From the NCBI GenBank assembly GCA_028871525.1, contig JAGWMX010000015.1, positions 1 to 40,472 on the forward strand: a stretch of DNA of 40,472 nt, written 5' to 3'. Of the stretch, positions 17,155 through 26,375 are shown in pieces (position 1 is the first letter of the stretch; each line of letters starts with the position of its first letter). The DNA is from Gammaproteobacteria bacterium (lineage in GTDB: Bacteria > Pseudomonadota > Gammaproteobacteria > Nevskiales > Nevskiaceae). The notes beneath the pieces were generated by a model. That model was given only the letters and a program-made list of their open reading frames with translations. It had not been told where the DNA came from and did no database searches. Both the position numbers and the translations under genes were made by a program.

Positions 17155-17639
17155 CGCTGATCCGCCACGCCAAGGCCGTGCCGGCCGGACCCGGGCAGCC
17201 GGACTTCGACCGCCCGCTGGCACAGCGCGGGCAACGCGACGCCCGGCGCATGGCCGAACATCTGCTGGATCGATTCGAACGACCGCTGTGGCTGGTGTCC
17301 AGTCCGGCGCCGCGCGCGCTGGCCACGGCGCGCCACTACGCCGAAGCGCTCGACATGCCGGACAGCGGCATCACGCACGAGCCGCGGATCTACGAAGCCG
17401 GCGCGGGCGATCTGCTGGCGCTGGTCAATGCCCTGTCCGACCGGCAGGGCCACGTGCTGCTGTTCGGCCATAACCCGGGCTTTTCCGAACTCGGCGCGCT
17501 GCTGGCCGCCGAACCCTTCGCCGACCTGCCCACCGGCGCCGTCGCCACGCTGGTGTTCGACGTCTGGCGCTGGGCCGCAGTGACGCCCGGCAGCGGCCGG
17601 CTGCTGCGCTGGCTGGCGCCGCGTCAGCTCGCCGACTGA
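17142..17639 (+). CDS. sixA: Phosphohistidine phosphatase SixA
   Basis: The 165-residue product is a small histidine-phosphatase-superfamily protein with the RHG-type motif RHAKA at 8-12 (catalytic H9), DRPLAQRGQRDA after it, SSPAPRALATA (conserved Arg) and a second catalytic His in LFGHNPGFSELG. SixA removes phosphate from the HPt domain of hybrid kinases or from the nitrogen PTS protein. It overlaps rsmJ by 13 bases and converges with the GreB-type gene, whose 3' end overlaps it by 16 bases. Confidence 0.93.
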   Translation: MRRLTLIRHAKAVPAGPGQPDFDRPLAQRGQRDARRMAEHLLDRFERPLWLVSSPAPRALATARHYAEALDMPDSGITHEPRIYEAGAGDLLALVNALSDRQGHVLLFGHNPGFSELGALLAAEPFADLPTGAVATLVFDVWRWAAVTPGSGRLLRWLAPRQLAD

Positions 17640-18145
17640 GCCGCCAGCGGCCTGATCGCCAGCACCGTCACCTCGACGGCGCCGCTGGGCCGCGCCCAGC
17701 TCACCACCTCGCCGACCCGCGCGCCGGTCAGCGCGCGCGCCAGCGGCGCGGTCCAGCCGATGCGGCCGGCGCCGGCGTCGGCCTCGTCCTCGCCGACGAT
17801 CCGCACCGTCATCCGCTGCGGCGTCCCGTTCTGCTCGTATTCCAGATCGACGGTAGCGCCGAAGGCCACGCGATCTCGCGGCAGCCGCTGCGGATCGACC
17901 GCAATCGCGCTGGCCGAGCGCGCACTCCAATAGCGCCAATCGCGCTCGACCGCCTGCAGCGCCGGCGACGAGTCCGGCAGCTCGCCGGCGTCGAGCAGAC
18001 GCTGGCGCTCGGCGCTGGCCGCCTCCAGATGCGCGCGGATCATCGCCAGGCCCGTCGGTGTGACGTAATTCGGCCGCCCGCTGTGTGGCCGGTCGGGCGT
18101 GGCGGCGACTCTCAGATCGTCCTCTTTGACGAAGGCGCGGCTCAT
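17624..18145 (-). CDS. GreA/GreB-family transcription elongation factor
   Basis: The 173-residue product has the Gre layout: an N-terminal coiled coil (about 30-75) preceded by the typical GreB start SRAFVKEDD and PNYVTPTGL, then the FKBP-like C-terminal domain with VAFGATVDLEYE, RIVGEDEADAGAGRIGWTAP and LARALTGARVGEVVSW. Gre factors enter the RNA polymerase secondary channel and stimulate cleavage of backtracked RNA. The acidic tip of the coil is less obvious here (DAGELPDSSP) than in classic GreB, so activity could differ. It is a single gene convergent with sixA. Confidence 0.88.
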   Translation of the reverse strand: MSRAFVKEDDLRVAATPDRPHSGRPNYVTPTGLAMIRAHLEAASAERQRLLDAGELPDSSPALQAVERDWRYWSARSASAIAVDPQRLPRDRVAFGATVDLEYEQNGTPQRMTVRIVGEDEADAGAGRIGWTAPLARALTGARVGEVVSWARPSGAVEVTVLAIRPLAAQSAS

Positions 18146-18234
18146 CGTTTTAGCTTGCGGCAGCGCACCGTCGCTGACAAGCCAAGCCGGCGCAGCGTCT
18201 TGCCGTGCGCGGCGCGGCGTCCGACAATCCGGCG

Positions 18235-18924
18235 ATGGAACAGACGCTGAATGGATTCGCGTCGCACGGTATCGCCGCCTGGCTGTCGACGGCGCTGGCG
18301 ATCCTCCTGCTGCTGCTACTGTGGTCCGCAGTCGCCACCACCGGCCATCTGCGCCGCCGCCGGCCGCTGCGCGCCGTCACCGGCCTGCTGCGCACCGCCG
18401 CCCTCGCCGCGATCGTGGCCCTGGCCGCGTCGGTCGGCCTGAACCTGCTGACCTACGCGCGACTGACCGCCGAGCACCCGGTTGCCGGGTTGCGTTTCGC
18501 GCGCCTGGCGCCGCAAATCTACGACGTCGTGCTGACCGAATCGGGCCGGCCGCCGCAGCACGCCACGCTGGCCGGCGACGACTGGCAGCTCGACGCACGC
18601 GTCGTCAAGTGGAAAGGCTGGGTCACGCTGCTCGGCCTGCCGCCGCTGTACCGGCTGGAGCGGCTGTCCGGCCGCTACGAGGATCTGCATCAGGCGCAGA
18701 CCACGCCGCCGAGCATCGTCGGCCTGGCGGCCGACCCCGGTTTGCCGCTTGCCGAACTCGGACGTCTGGCGCCCTGGCTGTCGCTGGTGGACGCGCGCTA
18801 CGGCAGCTCGGCCTACCTGCCGATGGCCGACGGCGCCGAATACACCGTGACCCTCGGCAACGCCGGTCTGATCGCCCGCCCCGCCAACGCCGCCGCCGAA
18901 AAAACCGTCGCCGGATGGCGGTGA
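18235..18924 (+). CDS. Hypothetical inner-membrane protein with two membrane segments
   Basis: The 229-residue product starts MEQTLNGFASHG. It has a first membrane helix (AWLSTALAILLLLLLWSAVA), a short cytoplasmic Arg-rich turn (GHLRRRRPLRAV), a second helix (LAAIVALAASVGLNLLTYA), then a periplasmic beta-rich domain of about 150 residues (FARLAPQIYDVVL, ARVVKWKGWVTLLGLPPLYRLERLSGRYED). Proteins with this layout are common in gammaproteobacteria and are sometimes labelled multidrug transporter, without evidence I could judge. I do not assign a function. It stands divergent from the GreB-type gene with 89 bases between starts. Confidence 0.75.
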   Translation: MEQTLNGFASHGIAAWLSTALAILLLLLLWSAVATTGHLRRRRPLRAVTGLLRTAALAAIVALAASVGLNLLTYARLTAEHPVAGLRFARLAPQIYDVVLTESGRPPQHATLAGDDWQLDARVVKWKGWVTLLGLPPLYRLERLSGRYEDLHQAQTTPPSIVGLAADPGLPLAELGRLAPWLSLVDARYGSSAYLPMADGAEYTVTLGNAGLIARPANAAAEKTVAGWR

Positions 18925-19088
18925 AATCCGCGCACCGGGGCATTGGCTTCCCGCCTTATAAGCATTACCCATGCCAAATGGCTTTCATTAACGATAAGCG
19001 GCAACAATAAACAGCAGTAAGTCTGCGATATTTAACGGTACCCCGCACGAATCGCCTAGGCTGGAAAATACCGCTCCGCGATCGCTGC

Positions 19089-19117
19089 TTCACTGCATAA
19101 ATCGAACGTGCTAGGCT
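19089..19117 (+). promoter_or_regulatory. Sigma-70-like promoter of the secreted-protein gene
   Basis: TTCACT at 19089-19094, a 17-base spacer, an extended -10 TG at 19109-19110 and TAGGCT at 19112-19117 form a plausible housekeeping promoter about 80 bases before the ATG at 19197. Confidence 0.4.
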
Positions 19118-19196
19118 GCAACCATCTGCAGGGTAGCGAAGCAGCAGGCGGCATGGACGCCAATTACAATTAATTGCTATTGCACGGGAGGTTTCC

Positions 19197-19964
19197 ATGA
19201 AACGCACTGCTCTGCGGCTCGCGCCGCTGGCGGCATTTTTTTGTCTCACCGGCACCCAAGCGGCAACCGATAAAGCCAACGTGTCGCGCGTCTACGACGA
19301 CATCGTGGCGCCTGCCGACCAACAGGCCTACGAGGCTGGCGTCAAAACCTTTAACCAGTGTTTGCACGAGCACGGCTTCAAGTTCACCTGGACCGCCTGG
19401 AACCACGAGACGGGCGACACCTACGAGTACTCGTATGTCAGCGACGGCCTGACCTGGGCCGATTTCGACACGATGCACGCTACGATTGGTCCCTGCGCGC
19501 CGGTCTGGCAGTCGGCGGTGAATCCGCATCTGAAAGGCGAGGGGAGTTCGTTTGCCGAAAGCATGCCGAAACTCAGTCACATGCCCAAAGGTTCGGAGCC
19601 CAACCCCAAACTGATGGCGGTCACGCTCTTCACGCTCAAGCAGGGACATGTGGCGGACGAGGCGTTCAACCACGCGGTAGAAGCGCTCACCGCGGCGGCG
19701 AACAAATCGAATTGGCCGGGGCACTACGAGTTTGTGAAAGTGCGGTACGGTGGCGCCGATGCTCCCGACTACATCCTGCTCTCCGATCTGTCCAAGAACT
19801 GGGCTGATTTCGGCACCGAAATCAACCCGCCGTTCTGGAAAATGGTCGAAGGCATTTACGGCAAGGCAAAGACGGCGGAGCTGCGCAAGACTCTCGGCGA
19901 TACGATCATGAGGGAATCGCAGCACGTGGACAGCTACAACGCGGATCTGACCTATCGCCCATAG
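19197..19964 (+). CDS. Secreted protein of unknown function
   Basis: The 255-residue product has a clear signal peptide (MKRTALRLAPLAAFF, then CLTGTQA before the likely cleavage site). The mature part is acidic to neutral with many aromatic residues (FKFTWTAWNHETGDTYEY, PPFWKMVEGIYG) and two cysteines that could form a disulfide (FNQCLHEHG and IGPCAPVW). It has no membrane helix. GGGAGG 7-12 bases before the ATG is a strong ribosome binding site, and a terminator follows, so it is a single-gene unit probably made at a good level. I do not recognise the family; no catalytic motif is obvious. Confidence 0.85.
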   Translation: MKRTALRLAPLAAFFCLTGTQAATDKANVSRVYDDIVAPADQQAYEAGVKTFNQCLHEHGFKFTWTAWNHETGDTYEYSYVSDGLTWADFDTMHATIGPCAPVWQSAVNPHLKGEGSSFAESMPKLSHMPKGSEPNPKLMAVTLFTLKQGHVADEAFNHAVEALTAAANKSNWPGHYEFVKVRYGGADAPDYILLSDLSKNWADFGTEINPPFWKMVEGIYGKAKTAELRKTLGDTIMRESQHVDSYNADLTYRP

Positions 19965-19986
19965 GGCAATTTGGTCAAACCCATCA

Positions 19987-20027
19987 CAACGAGGCGGCGC
20001 GTTGCACGGCCGCCTCGTTGTTTTGTT
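19987..20027 (+). terminator. Rho-independent terminator after the secreted-protein gene
   Basis: CAACGAGGCGGC at 19987-19998 pairs perfectly with GCCGCCTCGTTG at 20009-20020 around a 10-base loop, followed by TTTTGTTT. It lies 22 bases past the stop codon. The remaining gap to hypF (20028-20173) shows no gene. Confidence 0.9.
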
Positions 20028-20173
20028 TGGTGCGATCGATATTTAGAAGGACGTACGCGGCAGCCGGTACGCCAGTGCGCTGATGCAGGTACGGCTGACC
20101 CGGTTCGACACCACGGACCGGCGGCTGGCGTCGCGCCGGGGCTAGCGGTACGGGGAACATACAAGGGGAGGGT

Positions 20174-22468
20174 TCAGGAAGCGGACCCGCGCAGCCGCGC
20201 CGCGGCTTCGATGACTTGGCCGAAGCTGATGCCGGCGTCGTTGAGCGGGAGTTGCTGGGGGATCAGGATTTCGAAGCCTTCGGCTTCGAGCGCGGTGCCG
20301 ACCAGGCGGGTCAGCAGGCGGTTTTGGAACACGCCGCCGGCGAGGCCGATTCTCCGCACGGGGTGCTCGTCGCGGATGGCGCGGGCTTGATCGGCGAGCG
20401 TTTGCGCGAGGCTGGCGTGAAACGCGCTGGCGCGTTCGGCGGCGGGTCGGCGGGTGTCGGTCATGCGCGCGACCAGCGGGCGCCAGTCGGTGCGCCAGAC
20501 GCCGGTCTGGTCGCGTGCCAGCGGCAGCGCGACGCCGTCGGCCTCGACGCTCAGCGCTTCCAGCTTCATCGGGCCTTCGCCTTCGAAGCTGGCTTGCGTG
20601 GTCAGGTCGAGGAATGCGGCGGCGGCGTCGAACAGGCGGCCGACGGCACTGGTCTGCGGGCTGTTGAGGCCGCGCGCGCAGGCGGCGCGCAGCACCGGAT
20701 CGTCGAAGCGCGCGCCGGCGGGCCAGGCGATGCCGCTGTCCCAGCTCAAGGCCAGCGCGGTGCGCCAGGGTTCGCGCACGGCGCGCTCGCCGCCGGGGAG
20801 TTTGAAGGGACGGAAGCTGGCGACGCGACGCCAGGCGCCGGGACGGCCGTACAGCGCTTCGCCGCCCCACAGCGTGCCGTCCTCGCCGTAACCGACGCCG
20901 TCCCAGGTGAAGCACAGCATCGCTTCATCGGCGGGGTATTCGCCGAAGACCGCAGATGCATGCGCGGCGTGATGGAACACGGGGACGACCGGCAGACCGC
21001 TCGCCCTGGCCCAGCGGCTGTTCGGGAAATCGGGGTGCGCGTCGCAGGCGAGTAGTTGCGCGCGCACGCCGTAGAGGTCTTGCAGATCCTGCGCGACCTG
21101 CTCGAACACGTTTCGGCTGCGCGGGCTTTGCAGCTCGCCGATGTGCGGCGAAATCACCACGCGGTCATCCCAGGCCAGCGCCACGGTGTTCTTCAGAAAG
21201 GCGCCGACGGCGAGCAGCGGGCGGTCGAGCGCGAACGGCAGGCTCAGCTCCAGCGGCGCGTTGCCGCGGCCGATGCGCAGCGGGCGGATGGCGCCGGCGT
21301 TGAGTTGCAGCACCGGGTCGTCGGCCGGGCGCTGGATCGGCCGGTTGTGATGCAGGAAAGCATCGGCAATATGTGCGAGCCGCGCTTCGGCCTCGTCCGG
21401 ATCGGTCAGCACCGGCTCGCCGCTGAGGTTGCCGGAGGTCGCCACCAACGCTTTGCCGAAACCGTCCAGCAGCAGATGATGCAGCGGGCTGTAGGGCAGC
21501 ATCAGGCCGACCTGGTTCAAACCTGGCGCGATGCCGGATGCGAGCAGCGCGTCGGGGCGTTTCGGCGCGAGCACGATCGGGCGCGCGGGGTCGCTGAGCG
21601 CGGCGGCGTGTAGTGGAGACAGCCACGCCATCTGTCGCGCGCAGCGCAGGCCGTCGCCGCCGGACCACGGCACCATCACCGCCAGCGGCTTGGCCGGGCG
21701 GTGCTTGCGTTGGCGCAGGCGGGCGACGGCGGATTCGCTGGCGGCGTCGCACAGCAGGTGATAGCCGCCGATGCCGCGCGCGGCGACGATTGCGCCTTGG
21801 TGCAGGGACTCGATGCAGGCGGCTAGCGCCGCTTGGTTGCCTTCGATCCGTTGCGCGTCCCGGCGCCAGGCGAGCTGCGGTCCGCATGCCGGACAGGCCA
21901 GCGGCTGCGCGTGGAAGCGGCGGTCCAGCGGATCGCGGTATTCGGCGTCGCAGGCGAAGCACAGCGGGAAGCCGGCCATCGTCGTGTTGGGCCGGTCGTA
22001 GGGCAGGGCGCGGATCAGGGTGTAACGCGGCCCGCACTGGGTGCAGTTGATGAAGGGATAGCGATGGCGTCGCGCGCGCGGGTCGCGCAGTTCGGCGAGG
22101 CAGTCGTCGCAGGCGAACAGATCTGGCGGGACATGGATCCCGGCACCGGCGTCAGCGGTGCTGGAGAGAATTTCGAAACCGCCGGATCCATCCGCGGTCA
22201 CGGCAGCCACTTCGAGCAGCCGCGGGCGCGCAGCCGGTGGCGCCAGAGACAACAAGCCGCGATCGAAAGCCGCGAGCTGCCGTTGCGTGCCTTCCGCCCG
22301 GATCTCGACGATGCCGCCACGGTTGCGTACCCAGCCGGCGACGCCGGTATCGGCCGCGAGGCGGTAGACAAAGGGCCGGAAGCCGACCCCCTGGACACGC
22401 CCGCCGAGGCGCCAGAGGCGCGCCACGGTCGCCTCGGTGCCGGATGGTCGCAGTGCTGAAGATTTCAT
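20174..22468 (-). CDS. hypF: Carbamoyltransferase HypF ([NiFe]-hydrogenase maturation)
   Basis: The 764-residue product makes thiocarbamate on HypE from carbamoyl phosphate, the source of the cyanide ligands of the active-site iron. Domains in order are: acylphosphatase-like (about 15-100, GRVQGVGFRPFVYRLA), two zinc fingers (CDDCLAEL with INCTQCGPRYT, then CFACDAEY with CPACGP), a YrdC-like domain (RGIGGYHLLCDA) and a Kae1-like C-terminal domain (FHHAAHASAVFGEY, FTWDGVGYGEDGTLWGGE, LAGGVFQNRLLTRLV). All are intact. Its ATG overlaps the hypX stop (22465-22468), so it is the last gene of the maturation operon. No hypE is found in the window, although HypF needs HypE as acceptor. Confidence 0.97.
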   Translation of the reverse strand: MKSSALRPSGTEATVARLWRLGGRVQGVGFRPFVYRLAADTGVAGWVRNRGGIVEIRAEGTQRQLAAFDRGLLSLAPPAARPRLLEVAAVTADGSGGFEILSSTADAGAGIHVPPDLFACDDCLAELRDPRARRHRYPFINCTQCGPRYTLIRALPYDRPNTTMAGFPLCFACDAEYRDPLDRRFHAQPLACPACGPQLAWRRDAQRIEGNQAALAACIESLHQGAIVAARGIGGYHLLCDAASESAVARLRQRKHRPAKPLAVMVPWSGGDGLRCARQMAWLSPLHAAALSDPARPIVLAPKRPDALLASGIAPGLNQVGLMLPYSPLHHLLLDGFGKALVATSGNLSGEPVLTDPDEAEARLAHIADAFLHHNRPIQRPADDPVLQLNAGAIRPLRIGRGNAPLELSLPFALDRPLLAVGAFLKNTVALAWDDRVVISPHIGELQSPRSRNVFEQVAQDLQDLYGVRAQLLACDAHPDFPNSRWARASGLPVVPVFHHAAHASAVFGEYPADEAMLCFTWDGVGYGEDGTLWGGEALYGRPGAWRRVASFRPFKLPGGERAVREPWRTALALSWDSGIAWPAGARFDDPVLRAACARGLNSPQTSAVGRLFDAAAAFLDLTTQASFEGEGPMKLEALSVEADGVALPLARDQTGVWRTDWRPLVARMTDTRRPAAERASAFHASLAQTLADQARAIRDEHPVRRIGLAGGVFQNRLLTRLVGTALEAEGFEILIPQQLPLNDAGISFGQVIEAAARLRGSAS

Positions 22469-24177
22469 CCGCCGGCCGTGTCAGGGTGCCGGCCAAAACC
22501 GGGGCGGCGATGGCGCGCCAGATGCAGCGGCGTCCAGGCGTGCGGCGCCCGGTGCACGAAACGGTGGCGGGCGATGTGGTAGCTGGGGTCGAAACCGTAG
22601 AAGTTCAGGCGCATGCGCTGCAGCTCCTCGGCGCGGTATTCGGCCAGCGGTTTGCAACGTTCGTCGTGTTCGCGCCGGGCGCGTTTGGTCGCCAGCCGGC
22701 CGGCGAACTGTGCGGCGTCGCCCAAGGTGGCGGCACGGGTCCGGATCAGCGCCAGGAAATCGTCGGCGGCGGGTCCGGCATGGGCGTCGATCAGGCCGAT
22801 CGCGAGCGCTTCGGCAGCGCCCAGCGGCAGCCGCGATTCCATCAGCGCGGCGGCGCGCGCTTGTCCGAGGCGGCGCGGCAGCAGGTAGGTCCAGAACTCG
22901 GAACCGTAGAGGTTGCCCATGTTGCGGTAGTGCGGATTCAGGATCACACCGCTGCGCGCCAGCACCAGGTCGGCGGCCAGCGCCAGAAAGACGCCGCCGG
23001 CTCCGGTATTGCCGCGCAGGGCGGCAATGGTCAGCTGTGTGTCGGTGGTCAGGATCTCCTGCGCCAGATCGTCGATGGCGTTGATGTTGTCCCAGGAGGC
23101 GTCGGCGGCGCTGCTTGCGGCTTCGATGCAGTGCAGGTGCATGCCGTTGCACCAGAAATCGCTGCCGCCCATCAGCACGATGATCCGCGTCGGCTGCCGG
23201 CGTGCCTGCAGGAAGGCTTCCCGCAGTCGCCGGCACTGGGCCGTGCCGATGGCGCCGTTGTAGAACTCGAAATACAGATAACCGATCGCGCCACGCTCCT
23301 CGTAGCGGATTTCCCGCCGCGTCGGCCGGTCGTTTTCGTCGCCGGCTTCGCTGCAGGGCAGGTCGTCGGCGAGACTGCCGAGTGCCAGGGTCGCCGGGCG
23401 CTTGAAGTCGCGAGCGCCGTCCGTCACCGGCTGCAGTTGCCCGATCCAGATGGCGCCGTCCAGCGTTGCGCGGCAGATCGCCTGGTCGCGTCGCGCGACG
23501 ATCTCCCCGGGCCGGCCGGCCAGACGCCCTTCGGGCTGGGCGTCGAACAGGCGGAAGCGCCGCCCGAACAGACTGTCCTCGACTCCGGGGAAACCGTCGG
23601 CGGAGTGAATCTTGCGCAGCACCGTCGAGGTCGGATCGCGCTGCCAGTCGATGGCGCGCTCGGTCTGGCGCAATGGCGGTTGCCAGTTATGGATCGACCG
23701 GGACTGCGGCGCCGGGCGCTTGCCGGCGACGATGCGCCGCAGCGCGGTGCGGACCGCGACCACCGCGGCTTCGGTGACTTCCATGCGATACAGGCTGCTC
23801 TTGCGTGCCTGGCGCATGACGAATTCGGCGCTGGCCCATACCGGGCCGGCGTCCATCTCGCCGGTGGCCTGCAACACCGTCACGCCCCAGGTTTGGGGGT
23901 TATGCAGGATGGCCCAGTCCAGCGCTGCCGGGCCGCGATCTCCCGGCGGCCCCGGGTGCACGATCAGGCATAGATGGCGACGCCAGACTGCCGACGGGAT
24001 GGCGCGTTTCAGGAACGGGGCCAGAATCACCTGTGGGCGGAACAACTCCACCGCTTCGCAAGTCACGTCGTCGTTGATGTCGAACTCGATCGAAAGCTCC
24101 TGCCCGTCGTGCGCCAGCTCGACGTAGAGTCTTTGCGACAGACTGTTGAAGCTGTGGACCAGCAGCAGAATGCGCAT
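22465..24177 (-). CDS. hypX: HypX/HoxX, hydrogenase maturation CO-producing protein
   Basis: The 570-residue product joins an N-terminal formyltransferase-like domain (about 1-280, MRILLLVHSFNSLSQRLYVE, HPGPPGDRGPAALDWA) to a C-terminal enoyl-CoA hydratase-like domain (about 290-530, MGGSDFWCNGMHLHCIEAA, GNTGAGGVFLALAADLVLA, NPHYRNMGNLYGSEFW). In the well-studied Ralstonia system, HypX takes a formyl group from formyl-tetrahydrofolate and releases CO for the active-site iron when oxygen is present. Its presence suggests this hydrogenase is matured under at least microoxic conditions. The ATG at 24177 overlaps the hypD stop; a longer open frame to 24462 lies inside hypD. The position between hypD and hypF is unusual enough to note. 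Confidence 0.95.
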   Translation of the reverse strand: MRILLLVHSFNSLSQRLYVELAHDGQELSIEFDINDDVTCEAVELFRPQVILAPFLKRAIPSAVWRRHLCLIVHPGPPGDRGPAALDWAILHNPQTWGVTVLQATGEMDAGPVWASAEFVMRQARKSSLYRMEVTEAAVVAVRTALRRIVAGKRPAPQSRSIHNWQPPLRQTERAIDWQRDPTSTVLRKIHSADGFPGVEDSLFGRRFRLFDAQPEGRLAGRPGEIVARRDQAICRATLDGAIWIGQLQPVTDGARDFKRPATLALGSLADDLPCSEAGDENDRPTRREIRYEERGAIGYLYFEFYNGAIGTAQCRRLREAFLQARRQPTRIIVLMGGSDFWCNGMHLHCIEAASSAADASWDNINAIDDLAQEILTTDTQLTIAALRGNTGAGGVFLALAADLVLARSGVILNPHYRNMGNLYGSEFWTYLLPRRLGQARAAALMESRLPLGAAEALAIGLIDAHAGPAADDFLALIRTRAATLGDAAQFAGRLATKRARREHDERCKPLAEYRAEELQRMRLNFYGFDPSYHIARHRFVHRAPHAWTPLHLARHRRPGFGRHPDTAGG

Positions 24178-25310
24178 CAGCCGGCTTTCGCCGGCACGCG
24201 CCGGCGATATTTGTAGTAGGCGGCGCAGGCGCCCTCGGCGGACACCATGCAGGAGCCGATCGGGTTGCGCGGCGTGCAGACGGTGCCGAAAATCGGGCAG
24301 TCGGTCGGGTTCTTGACACCGCGGATGATTGCCGGGCACTGGCAGGCCTTGTTCTCCGGCGCCGGCCGCGTGCGGACGTCGAAGCGCCGTTCGGCGTCGA
24401 AATCCGCGTAGGCGCTTTTGAGGCGCAGACCGCTGTAGGGCAGTTGCCCCAGACCGCGCCACTCGAAGCTGGGGCGCATCTCGAACACCTCGGCGACGAG
24501 CTGCTGAGCCTTGCGGTTGCCGTCGCGGACGACTCCGCGGGTGAACTCGTTCTCGACGCAGGCGCGGCCTTGGTTGAGCTGTTCCACCAGCATGCGGATG
24601 GCCAGCATCACGTCGAGCGGCTCGAAACCGGCGATGACCACCGGTCGCCGGTATTCCTCGGCGAAGTATTCGTACGGCCGGCTGCCGATCACGGCGCTGA
24701 CATGCGATGGGCCGATGAAACCGTCGACGCGAACACGCCCCAGATCCCGCACCTCGGGTGCGTCGAGAATGCTCAGGATTGCCGCCGGCGTCAGCACGTG
24801 ATTGCAGTAGACGCTGAAATTGCCGAGGCCGCGGCGGCGCGCCTCGAGAATCACGTGCGCCGTCGCCGGCGCCGTCGTCTCAAAGCCGATGGCGAAGAAC
24901 ACCACTTGGCGCCGAGGTTCGGCGGTGGCGATGGCCAGCGCCTCGGCCGCGGAATACGCCATGCGCACGTCCGCGCCGCCGGCGCGCGCTTTCAGCAGGC
25001 TCAGCCGGCGCGAAGCCGGCACCCGCAGCATGTCGCCGTAGCTGACCAGCGTGACGCCCGGCCGCCGCGCCAGCTCGATGGCGCCGTCGAGGCGCGGCGT
25101 GGCCAGCACGCAAACCGGGCAGCCGGGGCCGTGTACCAGTCGCACGTTTGGCGGCAGAAGATCCTGGATTCCATAGCGGGAAATGGCGTGCGTATGCCCG
25201 CCGCAGAACTCCATCAGGTGGTAATCGCGCTCCGGCTCGACCGCCGCGGCGATCAACCGGCTCAGCGCAGTCGCAGCGCGGCCGTCACGAAAGCCGTTGA
25301 TGTAGCGCAT
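24177..25310 (-). CDS. hypD: Hydrogenase maturation protein HypD
   Basis: The 377-residue product forms the scaffold with HypC on which the Fe(CN)2CO unit is assembled. Conserved cysteine motifs are present: MEFCGGHTHA, HGPGCPVCV, and the C-terminal 4Fe-4S motif CQCPAIIRG.....DCPIFGTVC...NPIGSCMVS. The start at 25310 (MRYINGFRDGRAA) matches the family and has GGGGAG upstream. The frame is open to 25436, but that part overlaps hypC out of frame. It overlaps hypC by 26 bases and abuts hypX. Confidence 0.97.
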   Translation of the reverse strand: MRYINGFRDGRAATALSRLIAAAVEPERDYHLMEFCGGHTHAISRYGIQDLLPPNVRLVHGPGCPVCVLATPRLDGAIELARRPGVTLVSYGDMLRVPASRRLSLLKARAGGADVRMAYSAAEALAIATAEPRRQVVFFAIGFETTAPATAHVILEARRRGLGNFSVYCNHVLTPAAILSILDAPEVRDLGRVRVDGFIGPSHVSAVIGSRPYEYFAEEYRRPVVIAGFEPLDVMLAIRMLVEQLNQGRACVENEFTRGVVRDGNRKAQQLVAEVFEMRPSFEWRGLGQLPYSGLRLKSAYADFDAERRFDVRTRPAPENKACQCPAIIRGVKNPTDCPIFGTVCTPRNPIGSCMVSAEGACAAYYKYRRRVPAKAG

Positions 25311-25542
25311 CGGCCGGCTCCCCGAGCCGCCTGGCGATTTCGTCGAACAGTGCCAGCGATTTTTCGGCTTCCTCGAGGTCGAGCCGGTTGATGGCGAAGC
25401 CGGCGTGGACGATGACGTAGTCGCCGACTGCGGCACCGTCGATCAGAGCCAGCGAGACGCGGCTGTGCACGCCGCCGATCTCGACTTCGGCCCAGTCGTC
25501 GACGCCGATCGACAGCACGCGCACTGGAATGGCCAGGCACAT
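25285..25542 (-). CDS. hypC: Hydrogenase maturation chaperone HypC
   Basis: The 85-residue product starts MCLAIPVRVLSI, with the essential Cys2 that binds the iron intermediate, and contains GDYVIVHAGFAINRLD, the family signature. It works with HypD and then hands the iron centre to the large subunit. It lies 5 bases after hypB and overlaps hypD by 26 bases. Confidence 0.96.
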   Translation of the reverse strand: MCLAIPVRVLSIGVDDWAEVEIGGVHSRVSLALIDGAAVGDYVIVHAGFAINRLDLEEAEKSLALFDEIARRLGEPADALHQRLS

Positions 25543-25547
25543 GCCCG

Positions 25548-26363
25548 CTAAACCCCGATGCCGCCGACGGGCAATTGCAGCAGCGCCCGGCCGTGCAGGG
25601 CGGCGCTTTGCGGCCGCAGAGCGGAACGCCGGGCCCGATGGCTGCGCAGCGTTTCTTCAAGCCAGCCGAGCCATTCCTTAATATCCGGACGCCGGCGCGC
25701 GGCGACGCGGATCATGGGCGTCTGTCGCCCCAGAGCCCGTAGCGCGGTAGCGGCTCGCTGCGGATCGAAATCGTCGAGCACCGGCAGCAGGTCGGCCTTG
25801 CTCAGCACCACCAGATCGGCGGCACGGAACATCACCGGATATTTGCTCGGCTTGTCGTCGCCCTCGGTCACCGACAGCAAGGTGACGTTGCGGTGCTGAC
25901 CGAGATCGAAACTCGCCGGGCAGACCAGATTGCCGACGTTTTCGATGAACACCACGTCGAGCCCGGCCAGCGGCAGCTGGTGCAGCGCGTGATGCACGAG
26001 ATGCGCGTCGAGATGACAGGCGGTGCCGGTGGTGATCTGCACTGCCGGCACGCCGCAGGCGCGGATGCGCGCAGCGTCGTTTTCTGTTTCCAGATCGCCT
26101 TCGATGACGCCGATGCGCAGGCGACCAGCGAGGGCGCCGATGCTGGCTTCCAGCAGCGCGGTCTTGCCCGAGCCCGGCGACGACATCAGGTTGACGGCGA
26201 GCACGTCATGACGGTCGAAGTGCGCGCGGTTATGCGCCGCCGCTGCATTGTTCGCGGCCAGCAGATCCTGCAGAACTTCGATGACCGGCCCGCTGCGCCC
26301 GTGCTCGTCGCGGGTCAGGTGATTATTGCCGGGAGTGAGGTTGCAACCGCAGGTGTCGCACAT
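25548..26363 (-). CDS. hypB: Hydrogenase nickel-incorporation GTPase HypB
   Basis: The 271-residue product begins MCDTCGC, the high-affinity metal motif of E. coli-type HypB, and lacks the His-rich nickel-storage stretch found in many rhizobial and photosynthetic forms. The GTPase domain has the P-loop SPGSGKT at 62-68, EGDLETENDAARI, the metal-site motif CHLDAHLVHHAL, ENVGNLVCP, and SKADLLP for guanine recognition. It inserts nickel together with HypA. GAGGGA before the ATG is the ribosome binding site. Confidence 0.97.
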   Translation of the reverse strand: MCDTCGCNLTPGNNHLTRDEHGRSGPVIEVLQDLLAANNAAAAHNRAHFDRHDVLAVNLMSSPGSGKTALLEASIGALAGRLRIGVIEGDLETENDAARIRACGVPAVQITTGTACHLDAHLVHHALHQLPLAGLDVVFIENVGNLVCPASFDLGQHRNVTLLSVTEGDDKPSKYPVMFRAADLVVLSKADLLPVLDDFDPQRAATALRALGRQTPMIRVAARRRPDIKEWLGWLEETLRSHRARRSALRPQSAALHGRALLQLPVGGIGV

Positions 26364-26375
26364 GGTCGGGATCCC

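Noticed and set aside
22237-23973. Long plus-strand open frame of 578 codons opposite hypX and hypF
   Set aside because: It lies antisense to two well-recognised genes, its translation is low-complexity and matches no family, and such frames are expected in DNA this rich in G+C.
22465-24177. HypX as a methionyl-tRNA formyltransferase or a fatty-acid oxidation enzyme
   Set aside because: Each half looks like one of these, but the fusion, the HPGPPGDRG motif and the place inside a hyp operon identify HypX.
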